A DNA stretch of 64,000 bases, from NCBI GenBank assembly GCA_030063045.1, contig JAQSEB010000050.1, forward strand, positions 2,666,001 through 2,730,000, in the 5' to 3' direction. This document shows, in pieces, positions 11,500 to 24,742 of the stretch; position 1 is the first letter of the stretch; every line of letters begins with the position of its first letter. The DNA comes from Pratylenchus scribneri. Lineage: Eukaryota > Nematoda > Chromadorea > Rhabditida > Pratylenchidae. The notes under the pieces are model-generated. The model worked only from the letters and a program-made list of their open reading frames with translations. It was not told the origin of the DNA and searched no databases. Made by a program: the position numbers and the translations under genes.

Positions 11500-11866
11500 T
11501 TATTTTCCAAGTGCAGCTTTGCCACCCAATGGGCTCACTTTGACCTTTTTGCTTCCTTAAATGTATTTAAAAATATATTTTAAATTATATTTATGAAATT
11601 ACCTCGTTTTGCGATGACATGGTCTCCTAAAAATGCTTCATTTTGTTCATCTTCAAGAAATTGCTTATTTCCCATCATCATCGTTTTGTCCTCCATTCCT
11701 TTGAAAAATAATTAAAATTAGTTAAATAAATAAAAATTCCATTTTGTATTTTATATTTAATTTAATTTTATTTTATAAAATTTTTCGACATTTTTGCCAT
11801 CCACGGACCTTTTGTAATGGCAAAAAGCATGGAAATGAGAAGAAGGACAAATAATAAAAGACGCAT
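11500..11866 (-). CDS. Secreted 69-aa peptide precursor with a dibasic site
   Basis: Three exons on the minus strand (11809-11866, 11603-11698, 11500-11555) join in matching phase 1 and total 69 codons plus stop. The protein starts with a clean signal peptide, MRLLLFVLLLISMLFAITKG. An acidic spacer (EDKTMMMGNKQFLEDEQNEA) follows, then GDHVIAKR and the basic tail GSKKVKVSPLGGKAALGK. The KR pair would be a processing site for a furin/Kex2-type protease, releasing an 18-residue glycine- and lysine-rich peptide, as in neuropeptide-like or antimicrobial precursors. That processing is inferred. The first donor (G|GTCCGT) is not strong. Consistent phases across both introns support the model. Confidence 0.5.
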
Positions 11867-12934
11867 TTTTCAAAAAGTAAAAAATTATTTAGTGAATGAA
11901 GAATTTGAAAATGGAAAGAAATGAGTTGATTTTGGGGAAATTTGTTAGTTTAAAATGGGTGCGCGTTAAACATTCTCATCATTAAATTTGGTTCAAATGC
12001 GCATTATTTTTTGATTAATTACTTCTTTAATTATGATATGGGTGTTGGTGGCCGTGAAAAAAAAGTAATAAAGGAAATGATGAGATTATTTTATGAAAAA
12101 TTAAATAAAGTTTTGGTTGATTTTTGTCATTATGAAAAAAAAATTAAAGACAGCAATAAATATCACAAAAATTAAATAGGATTAACAATTGAAAATTAGG
12201 AATAACGAGTGGAAGTTTGAAGCGTTTTGGCCTTTTTACCTATGATAGGTACATGCAAATTTTTAAAATAATTTTTCTTTTCTTGGAAATCGGATTCAGT
12301 ATCTATTTATATTTTTATCAATTTGATTTGAATGAAAGAATATAGTATGTATCATCTTCTCTGCATTCTTTTTCATTCTTTTTTCTCCAAAACAATAGTT
12401 TTTTATAATGAAAAAATTTTTGAAAAATTTAATAAGTAAATTTCTATCATTTTCTATAAAAATCAACTATTATTTCAGGATGGAATTGCTTCAAAGATTA
12501 TTATCAATTTTCTTTATTATTCAATAAATTTTTTCCAGAATCATAAAATATTTAAAAAATTAATTTTTGTAAAATATAATATACGTCATTTTCCAATAAT
12601 TTTCATAAATATTCTAATCAAATATTCCTTCAATATGGAATTGCTTCAGAGAAAATTATCAATTTTCGGATTAAAGGGTGAAGAAGAAATGTCATTTTTT
12701 TATTTGCTAATATTTTCCATCATCCTTTTCCACTATTCCTTTCTGCCAGCCGCTGACAAATTGGGCGAAGTCGAACGGTCGGCCCATTATTAAATACAGC
12801 CAACTATGATGAAGGAAGAATCGATTGAATTTTTTGTCCTGGGCTTGGCCAAAAATTCGAGGGCTTTTTCCTTCGCATCATTTTTGCTTTTATCAAAAAT
12901 GATAAATATTAAAAATATTTGGCTAATAAATTGA
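11867..12934. other. Intergenic with a duplicated short open frame
   Basis: Two related stretches begin ATGGAATTGCTTCA at about 12480 and 12633. The second contains a short frame, MSFFYLLIFSIILFHYSFLP followed by AADKLGEVERSAHY and a stop (12689-12793), which resembles a signal peptide with a tiny mature part. I have no further support for it as a gene. The rest is AT-rich with no visible features. Confidence 0.3.
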
Positions 12935-16230
<3,296 letters not shown>

Positions 16231-17040
16231 ATCAAATAAAATAGATGAATGAATGTTTTCAGGGAAAACAATATTTTTGTATTGTGCTTTGCATATAATT
16301 ATTGTATTGTTTTTATTTTATTTTATTTGTTTCTTTTTGGAAATTTTTATAAAAATATAAAAAGAATTTATTCATATTTAATATTTTTATAAGGGAAATT
16401 GGCATTTTCGAGGCAAATGTAGTGTGATAGTCAGTTTTCTTTGATTTTGTTTAATATTTTTTTAAATATTTATTCGAATATTCGATAACTTCCCATTTCC
16501 TTCATTGTTGCACTTTTGACTAGGTAAGCAGTGAGACACGATCGAATGCCCTCTTTTTTCTTATTAAATTTTCAACGAACCTTGCTGATATATTCATTGT
16601 GAAACATTTAAAAAAAAAACTATAAATATTTTAATATTTCTTAGAATTAAATAAAATATAGTTTAAAATTATATTTTTAAACTATATTTATTGTTTCTTA
16701 TTCGTTAAAATTTTAATGCAAATTATTTTTTATTAATTAAATTAAAATATTTTATTCGTTTTAACTATTTTTGGCGGAAATTAATCTAATCAATCAGCAG
16801 ACGATGAGAGAAATAAAAAAAGGCCACCTTTCTCTCTATCATTCCAGCTCTCAATAGTGTGGCCCATTTTCTTCTTTGTAAGCAATTTCTTTACCGCATC
16901 ACTTTTTCTACAACCAAGGAATCACATTTAACGTTTAACCCCCATTTGCGATAAATTTGACGTTCACATTTTTTTCCTTTTATGACTTAAAAAAATTAAA
17001 TTCATTTGTAAATTTTAAAGGAGTAAATATAGCAAAAAAA
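16231..17040. other. Intergenic, no gene seen
   Basis: AT-rich sequence. A somewhat GC-richer patch at 16790-16960 has no readable exon. It could hold an upstream exon of the cysteine-rich fragment at 17319, but I could not find one that joins in phase with a signal peptide. Confidence 0.4.
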
Positions 17041-17310
17041 ATTTCTTGCATAAAAAGTAGTTTTTGTTTTCTAAGAATCTATAAACGTTATGCCAATTTG
17101 TATATATCATCGAGACGAGATTTATATAAAAGATTTAGGTTTTGCCCCAAAATTAAACCAAATTGAGAAAATATGATTTAAACGGTTTAACTCATTTAAT
17201 TTGTATATGTCAAAACAAGCATATCGATGAGATCTCTAATTTGTAGAGAGGGTTTTTAAGGTATAAAACCGGTTTCTGATTTATAAAAGAAAAAAAACTA
17301 CTATGCAAAA
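17041..17310. mobile_element. Second copy of the CCGGTTT inverted-repeat element
   Basis: The ends GCATAAAAAGTAGTTTTTG and its near-complement CAAAAAAAACTACTATGC-type sequence on the right bracket opposed ATCGAGACGAGAT and CGATGAGATCTC words and an AAAACCGGTTTC motif. This matches the element at 15290-15592. It abuts the first visible exon of the cysteine-rich gene, so its insertion may have separated that gene from its 5' end. Confidence 0.55.
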
Positions 17311-17318
17311 AAAACTAG

Positions 17319-17648
17319 TATCCATTTTGTAGTGTCCCATACAAAAGTAACAAAGATGAAATTCACTGCCCTGGAAACATTGAAGGCTATAGTTGTCTAC
17401 TAAACAAAGATGGATGCCCTTCAAATGGTTCCACAGAAAGACCTTATTGGAGTGATTGTGATCTTTTTATGCCTTGGCTCAGGTCATAATTTTTAATTAT
17501 TTTTTAAATGTTTTATATTTTTTTAAGTGGCAAGCAGCTTGGATGTCGTCAACGTCTTTATTCCGAAGTTTCAATTTGTTTCACATTTGGTCCTATTAAT
17601 TATGGAAGCAAATATTTGTGCTGTCCTGATCTACGGGAGAATGATTAA
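17319..17648 (+). CDS. Cysteine-rich protein, partial (5' end not found)
   Basis: Two exons, 17319-17482 and 17528-17648, join in phase (AG|T) and end in a stop. The product carries about nine cysteines in a secreted-domain pattern: YPFC, HCPGNIEGYSCLLNKDGC, WSDCD, LGCRQR, VSICF and LCCPD. No start codon or signal peptide lies upstream in frame, and a MITE-like element occupies that position. It may be a 3' fragment of a secreted cysteine-rich gene, or a gene whose first exon lies further upstream. I do not recognise the family. Confidence 0.45.
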
Positions 17649-18540
17649 TTAATAAAATACGTAGATAAAAAAATTCTATAAAATAAATGATTTTTCTAAT
17701 TTATAATTATTAATTTTTTTACTGGAATTCAATAAAAATTTTCCATTGATTTTTGTTAAAAATTATATGTTCTGTTCATTTGAATTGCATCCTAATAAAA
17801 CATTTTTTAATTGATTATTATTTTATAAACACTGGCATGGGGTACACTCGACAATTTGTTGTTTTTAGTGAAAATTTAAAATTACCGTTTTATGGCCAAA
17901 TTTAAAAATTAATTTAAAAAATTGAATTTTTAAAACAATTTTCATTAATTATTCAATTAATGATTTTATTGCATGAGATAAAATTATGAATAAATATTCA
18001 TGACTCATGAGTATGTCTGTCTCTCAAATTGGAAATTGCGAAAAATTTTTAAAATTATCAACAAATAAATTTCATTAAAATTGTGGCTAATTTTTATCAT
18101 AGTAAAGTAAAATAATTTTTTATGTTTTATGACCCGTTGTCGTAGTTTGTGTAATTTCCATAGAATTCCTTCCACTTCCACCAGCAGAATTAAAAATTAA
18201 TATGAGGTTGGGCAATTAAATTTATGAAATAAATTTCTATAAAAATATGCTCATTGATCAAAAAAAAATCAGACATCAATTTGAATTATTTTTTAATATT
18301 TTTATGATGATTAGTACTGTCAGTGTGACCCAGGCCTGATATAAAAATTTTATTGTACTAATTGATCTTTGTTAAATATTAATTATTTTTGTCTACTACG
18401 CAAAATAAAGTTTGTAGTGAATTTTTGATTGGGAAGCATTTTTTGATTTTGTAATTTGTATTTTCTTCTTCAAAAGGCTATAATTGGCAAATAAAAATAA
18501 ATTTTCCCAGTCTGGAGCGCTGGAACAACCTCTTGAAAAA
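17649..18540. other. Intergenic, no clear gene
   Basis: AT-rich. A short minus-strand frame near 18125-18195 reads NSAGGSGRNSMEITQ, then TTTTGHKT and a stop, but has no acceptor or partner exon, so I do not call it. Confidence 0.35.
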
Positions 18541-18559
18541 ATATACTCTGTTGTGCCAT

Positions 18560-18725
18560 TTTTTATTGTGACAGAAACTACAACGAAAAAATTTATTATT
18601 TAAATCTGAAAATGTGGCAATGGTAAACAATATTAAGGAAATTTTTTGAGGGAATAATTGAATTATTTCCTCATTCCATTTATATATTTTCGCACATTTC
18701 CCAACCTTATATAAATTTTCCATTT
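18560..18725 (+). promoter_or_regulatory. GST-A promoter block with TATA-like box
   Basis: A block with ATTATTTCC(T)CATTCCATTTAT and a TATATAAA box (18708-18715) followed by TTTTCCATTTTCTCCATACA is repeated upstream of GST-B (box 20388-20395) and GST-C (TATATAAG, 22101-22108). In B and C the box is about 166-169 bases before the ATG. Here it is about 359 bases away because a ~200-bp MITE lies in between. Conservation across duplicates suggests core promoter sequence, but simple co-duplication would look the same. Confidence 0.5.
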
Positions 18726-18764
18726 TTCTCCATACAATTTGATTTCCTTATTTTGAGAATACTT

Positions 18765-18965
18765 CTTAATTATCTGTAGTCTGTACCCAAATTTATTTTG
18801 GGTCATCAGAGGGGAAATGTAACGGAAACCTCTATTAATCTTCCGGTATAGGGTTAGGGTCATTAGGGGATAGGGTATCATCTCTCGTATCAGTAACCCT
18901 AGCTCAATCACCTACATATATTCAAGAACCTTCAGTCAAAATAAATCTGGGTACAAATAATTAAG
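18765..18965. mobile_element. MITE inserted between GST-A promoter block and ATG
   Basis: The terminal inverted repeats read CTTAATTATCTGTA...CCCAAATTTATTTTG on the left, with the complement on the right (AAAATAAATCTGGGTACAAATAATTAAG). The core contains GGTATAGGGTTAGGGTCATT and ATAGGGTATCATCTC. The same termini occur at 55958-56171 and the same core at four other places in the window. Confidence 0.7.
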
Positions 18966-19066
18966 ACCATTTTGAGTTTTTCCATCTAAAATTTCAATAA
19001 TTAATTTTATAAATAATAATAATTTTTAAAGAAATTTGATTAAAATAAAAATTCTCCTTCACAAAA

Positions 19067-19860
19067 ATGGTCCAATATAAATTTTATTATTTTGATATCC
19101 GCGGTCCGGGCGAGCCAATCAGATTGTTGTTGAATTATGTGAAACAACCTTTTGAAGATGTTCGAATCATTATGAAGGAATGGCCCGAGAAAAAATCAGG
19201 TATAAATTTTAAATTAATTAATTTAAAATAATTTAACAAAAAAATTTTAGATTTCTTCTATGGCAAACTCCCAGTTTTGGAAATTGATGGGGGAAAGCGT
19301 TTGTCGCAAAGTGGCGCAATTCTTCGCTTTATAGGAGGAAAACATGGTTAATTTGAAAGATTGTATTTAATTTTAAATATTTTTTTTGAGATCTTGTCGG
19401 CAAAAATGAATGGGAACGGGCCAAAGTGAATGAGTTGGTTGATTTTTTCAAGGATATTCTTACATCCTGGGGGCCTTATATGAGCGTCAAAAAAGGATTT
19501 AGACAAGGAGATGCGGTAAAAATTAATGTTATAATGCGAATTAATTTTGATTTAAGGAAAAATTGCGCAAGGAATTTGTTCAAGCGACCGAAACAAATTT
19601 TCCGCTCATTGCCAAATTGTTGAAAGAATCGGGCTCTGGATTTTTTATGGCATCCGGATTGACCATTGTCGATTTTCTCGTATAATAATTTGAACATTTT
19701 TTCATAATAAAATTGCCATTTTTAGTTTTCCGAATACTTTTATACATTGAAGAAGGAGGAGCCGTATGTGCTGGAGAAATTCCCAGAATTCCTAAAATTC
19801 GTTGATCGAATCTACACTTTGCCCCAATTGAAGGAATATATTGGAAAACGCAAAGAATGA
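19067..19860 (+). CDS. Glutathione S-transferase, sigma class (copy A)
   Basis: GSTs conjugate glutathione to electrophiles. The nematode sigma class acts in cytosolic or secreted detoxification of lipid peroxides and plant compounds. Exons 19067-19199, 19251-19346, 19391-19515, 19557-19679 and 19726-19860 join in phase into 203 aa, normal for the family. The thioredoxin-fold half has [18 protein letters not shown] with the catalytic tyrosine, [20 protein letters not shown] with the glutathione-binding QS, and IGGKHG. The helical half has [17 protein letters not shown] with the N-capping motif. It ends in [13 protein letters not shown]. Intron 1 has an ordinary GT donor here, unlike the other three copies. 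Exon 3 begins with GAT (Asp) where the others have GGT. Confidence 0.93.
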
Positions 19861-20553
19861 AAATGTCAACAAAACAAACAAATACAAAGAAGAATAATTA
19901 AGAGGAATGGAATTTAAATGTTTTGAAATTTTCTTTTGATTAATAGAATAGAATATTTCATTGATGGATTTATTTAAACAAAAACAATCAATTCTTAAAA
20001 TTTTTAAAATAAATATTAGTACCCAAATTAAACTGAATTTTACAATTTTTTGTTCCGCACAAAATACAACAAAATTTGTAGTGAATATTTGAGTGGGCAG
20101 CATTTTTATATTTTGTAATTTGTATTCGAATGTTCAAAAGACTGGAACACATAAATAAAAATGAATTATTTGCCCAGCAAATGGCAGCGCAGGAGCAGAC
20201 GATTAAAAAATAATGCTTCGGACAATTTTTTATGGTGTAGAAACAAACTACAGTGAAAAATTTATTATTTATATCGGAAAATTTTGGTTGTCAATAGCAA
20301 TGTGGTAAACAATTTTACGGAAATTTGTTGGTGGAAACTGGAAATAATTGGATTATTTCCCATTCCATTTATTTTTGAGTACAGCCCTATATAAATTTTC
20401 CATTTTCTCCATACAATTTTATTTTCTCCTTATTTATAAATTTTTATTACTATTTTCCATCAATATAATTAAAAAAAAATTTAATTTTACTAAAATAATT
20501 TTTGTTTTTTGACAAGAAAAATACAAATAAAATAAAATATTCTCCTTCAAAAA

Positions 20554-21359
20554 ATGGTCCAATATAAATTGTATTATTTTGATATTCGCGGTCCAGGCGA
20601 ACCCATCCGGTTGTTGTTGAACTATGTGAAACAACCATTTGAGGATGTTCGAATCGTCCAGAAGGAATGGCCAGACAAAAAACCAGGCATTAATTTTAAA
20701 ATAATTTTCAATAAATAAAAAATTATTAGATTTCTTCTACGGCAAACTTCCAGTGTTGGAAATTGATGGGGGAAAGCGTTTATACCAAAGTGCAGCAATT
20801 CTTCGCTATTTAGGGGGAAAACATGGTGAATTTTGAAATAATGTATTTATTTTTAAATGATATTTTTTTGAGGTCTTGTCGGGAAAGATGAATGGGAACG
20901 AGCCAAAGTGAATGAGCTGGTTGACTTTTTCAAGGACGTTAATTTGTCATGGCAGCTTTATATGGGCGTCAAATATGGGTTCCGACAGGGAGATAAGGTA
21001 AAAATTAAAATTATGCGAAAAGTGACAAATGAACTTTTATTTAAGGAACAATTGCGCAAGGAATTTGTTCAAGCCACCGAAACAAATTTTCCGCTCATTG
21101 TCAAATTGTTGAAAGAATCGGGCTCCGGATTTTTTATGGCATCCGGATTGACCATTGTCGATTTTTTGGTATAATAATTTGAACATTTTTTTTAGAATAA
21201 AATTGTCTTTTGCAGTTTGCCGAATACTTTTACACTTTGAATAAGGAGGAACCGGATGTTCTGGAGAAATTCCCGGAATTCCTAAAATTCGTTGATCGAA
21301 TCTACACTTTGCCCCAATTAAAGGAACATATTGGAAAACGCAAAGACACAAACATTTGA
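20554..21359 (+). CDS. Glutathione S-transferase, sigma class (copy B)
   Basis: Exons 20554-20686, 20730-20825, 20873-20997, 21046-21168 and 21216-21359 have the same lengths as copy A except the slightly longer last exon; 206 aa. Motifs: [40 protein letters not shown] and [17 protein letters not shown]. One notable change is RLYQSAAI where A, C and D have RL(S/A)QS. Intron 1 starts with GC (CCAG|GCATTA) and ends in TTAG, so it is a GC-AG intron. The tail is RKDTNI, shared with C and D. Confidence 0.92.
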
Positions 21360-21725
21360 AAATGTCAAAAGAAGAAGAAGAAGAAAAACTATTTAAAATG
21401 ATTTGATTGGAATGGAAATGAAAATAGATTAGTCAATTAAATATTTCGATAAATTATAGAAAATAGATTAATGTTCATTTAAAGATTTCTTTAAACAAGA
21501 ACATTTAATTCATTAAATTTATTTAAATAAATATTAGTAAGTAACTAAATTTAGCTAAATTTTCTAAATGTTTAAAACAGAAACAAACAGGAACAAAACA
21601 GAAACAGAAGAACAGAGAAACACTGATGGGCAGCATTTTTAAAATGAAGCCCATAATTAAAAAATAAATTATTTGCACTTTGCAGTGACTACTCTGACAG
21701 GACAGTATAAGAATGAATATAAAAA

Positions 21726-21948
21726 TGGTACTTGTGGAGCTTATTAGGTCCGCCTTTTCGAAAGTGAAGGGTCCCGGCTCCGGAGTCCCGCTCTGGGTCT
21801 TCAGGTTTAGGGTTAGTGTCATTAGATAGGTTACGGATATGATGGGGTAAAAATCATCTCACATGGCACCTAAACCTAACAACACCCAAATTAGGGACCC
21901 TTCACTACCTTTCTCACAAAAAAGCGGAACTAAACTACAAAAGTACCA
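21726..21948. mobile_element. MITE between GST-B and GST-C
   Basis: The ends TGGTACTTGT and ACAAAAGTACCA are inverted. Just inside are GGTCCGCCTTTT / AAAAAAGCGGAAC, then AGTGAAGGGTCCC / GGGACCCTTCACT. The core has TTTAGGGTTAGTGTCATTAG and TACGGATATGATGGGGTAAA. It matches the element at 55154-55405 end to end, including the AAAAATC(A/T)(A/T)CTCA word. Confidence 0.7.
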
Positions 21949-22269
21949 AAAAATATTCTCTGAAAAAATTTTTTATTGAATATAGAAATAGAAATTACAT
22001 AGAAACTATATTGAAAAATTTGCATCAGAAAATGTTGGTTGTCAATAGCAATGGTAAACAAAATGAAATAGAATTTTTTCCCATTCCATTTATATATTTT
22101 TATATAAGTTTTCCATTTTCCTCTATGCATACAATTGCATTTTTTCTCTTTTAGAAATTTATGATAAAAATTATCAAATTTTGATTTACCTTCAATTTAC
22201 CTTAACTTTTTATTAAAATAAAATAATTTTTTGAAAAGAAATTTGCTTAAATTAAAATATTCACAAAAA

Positions 22270-23062
22270 ATGGTCCAATATAAATTGTATTATTTTGATA
22301 TACGCATGGCAGCCGAGCCCATCAGATTGTTGTTGAATTATGTGAAACAACCTTTTGAGGATGTTCGAATCGACTTCAAGGATTGGCCAAAGAAAAAATC
22401 AGGCAAAATAATAAAAATAATTAATTCTAAAATAATTTTCTTTTTAAATTTCTTCTACGGCCAAGTTCCAGTTTTGGAAATTGATGGGCAAAAGCGGTTG
22501 GCACAAAGTGCCGCAATTCTTCGCTATTTAGGCGGAAAACATGGTTAATTTTAACAAAATAATGAATTTCAATTTAAAAAAATAGGTCTTGTCGGCAAAG
22601 ATGAATGGGAGCGGGCCAAAGTCAATGAGCTGGTTGATTTTTATAAAGACATTAATATGCCCTGGGTACATTATTTCCGCGTCAAAAATGGATTTAGACA
22701 AGGAGATGCGGTAAAATAATTTTAGTTAATAATGTGAAAATTGCCTTAAGGAACAATTGCGCAAGGAATTTATTCAATCGACTGAAACAAATTTTCCGCT
22801 CATTGCCAAATTGTTGAAAGAATCGGGCTCTGGATTTTTTATGGCATCCGGATTGACAATTGTCGATTTTCTCGTATTATAAAAAAATATAATTTTTATT
22901 AATTTTTGCCATTTACAGTTTTCCGAATACTTTTACACATTGAAGAAGCAAGAACCGGATGTTCTGGAGAAATTCCCGGAATTCCTAAAATTCGTTGATC
23001 GAATCTACACTTTGCCCCAATTGAAGGAATATATTGAAAAACGCAAAGACACAAACATTTGA
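22270..23062 (+). CDS. Glutathione S-transferase, sigma class (copy C), with a retained intron
   Basis: Exons: 22270-22543 (fused exons 1 and 2), 22586-22710, 22751-22873, 22919-23062. It carries [38 protein letters not shown] and the conserved helical half. The site of intron 1 (22403-22447) is 45 nt long. Its donor is GC and its acceptor reads TTTTTAA instead of TTAG. It contains no stop and keeps frame, so the protein would gain 15 residues, [19 protein letters not shown], between [14 protein letters not shown] and FFYGQVPVL. This lies between the first helix and the second strand of the thioredoxin fold. The gene may encode a longer enzyme, be damaged, or splice by an unusual acceptor. 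About 221 aa with the insert. Copy C also has MAAE where the others have GPGE or GRGE. Confidence 0.85.
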
Positions 23063-23711
23063 AAATGTCAACAAAACAAACAAATACAAAGAAGAATAAT
23101 GATATAAAATGATTGGAATGGAAGTGAAAATAGATTAGCCAATTATTTAATAAATTTCGATTGATTATAAAATAGATTAATGTTTCATCTTTCATCGAAG
23201 ATTTAAATAGTATTTGTGTTTTTAACATTCAATTCTTTAAATTAAATAAAAATATTAGTATTTAAATCATACAGAATTCCTCAAATATTTTCGTCTATTT
23301 CAGATAAATTACTATTACAAATTTGATTGTCAAAGGGATAATAATTATCTTTATATTAAATAAATTATGCACAAAAAAGAGTAATTTTTATTATTTTGGT
23401 TGGGAACTGTAAATCAAACAACTTTACTTCTAATTTGGTTGTCCATAGCAATAATGGGCCAAAAATAATCCTATTATACAATTTTATTACAGAGAAAAAT
23501 TGTGTAAAGGGGACAACATTGATTTTGTCTTTTCATTCCACCTGCTATTTTCGCGCACATATCTATTTTAGTTTACCTCTCTCAATATTTCACCATTTAA
23601 TTGATGAGGAAAAATTGTTGTTTCCAATTATTTTTTTGGAATTTATTTATACATTTTTCAAATATTTCAATCACTTTTTAAAGAAATTTTAATAAATTAT
23701 TCATAACAAAA

Positions 23712-24537
23712 ATGGTCCAATATAAACTTTATTATTTTGACATTCGTGGCAGAGGCGAATCGATCAGATTATTGTTGAATTATTTGAATCAGCCTTTTGA
23801 AGATATTCGAATTGATTTCCGCAAAGAATGGGCCGGCAGAAAATCAGGCAGTTTTTTAAATTAAATTTCAACAATGTTTCCATTTAAAGAATTCTTTTTT
23901 GGTACACTTCCTGTGTTGGAAATTGATGGAGAAAAGCGTTTGTCCCAAAGTGCGGCAATTCTTCGCTATTTTGGAGAGAAATATGGTAGGAAAAATAATT
24001 TTCATAGGGCATTAAAAATAAAACCGGATATTTATAATTATTTTTGCAGGTCTTGCCGGCAAAGATGAATGGGGAAGAGCCAAAGTGAATGAATTGATCG
24101 ATTTTTTCAAGGATATTTATATAGTTTGGGGACTTTATTATGAAGTTAAAGTGCGGATTAGACATGGCGATGAAGTATAAAACATTTAATTTTTTATATT
24201 TTATTTTTATTTATTTTTAAGGAACAATTGCGCAAGGAATTTGTTGAAAATGCTCAAACAAATTTTCCACTTTTTGTCAAATTATTGAAAGAATCTGGTT
24301 CGGGATTTTTGATTTCATCCGGATTGACAATTGTCGATTTTTTGGTGAGTGGAAAAATAATAAATTAAACAATATGTATTTGTTAAATTCAAGGTGGCCG
24401 ACCATTTTTACACAATGAAGAAAGAGGAACCGGAGGCAATTGAGAAATTCCCAGAATTGCTTAAATTCGTTGACCGAATCTACACTTTGCCCCAATTGAA
24501 GGAATATATTGCAAAACGCAAAGACACAAATATTTGA
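23712..24537 (+). CDS. Glutathione S-transferase, sigma class (copy D)
   Basis: Exons 23712-23847, 23890-23985, 24050-24174, 24222-24344 and 24394-24537 give 207 aa. Motifs: [55 protein letters not shown] and [16 protein letters not shown]. It is the most diverged copy: one codon longer in exon 1 ([12 protein letters not shown]), YFGEKYG in place of YLGGKHG, and a longer intron 2 acceptor tract. Intron 1 is GC-AG (TCAG|GCAGTT). The conserved promoter block is weak upstream of this copy (23390-23690), so its regulation may differ. Confidence 0.92.
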
Positions 24538-24742
24538 ATAAAAGAAAAAAAGTGATTATATCAACATTTTTAAATTAAAATGAAATAAAATTATAGATAA
24601 ATTAAGAAATTAAAATCTAAATATGAACGAATTTATCTTTACTTTACATACAAAAATTGAATATTCTACACTTCAAAAAATTACAATTTTAATCACATTA
24701 AAATAGAATATATAATTAAATCAAAATTAATTCCCCTTCCCA

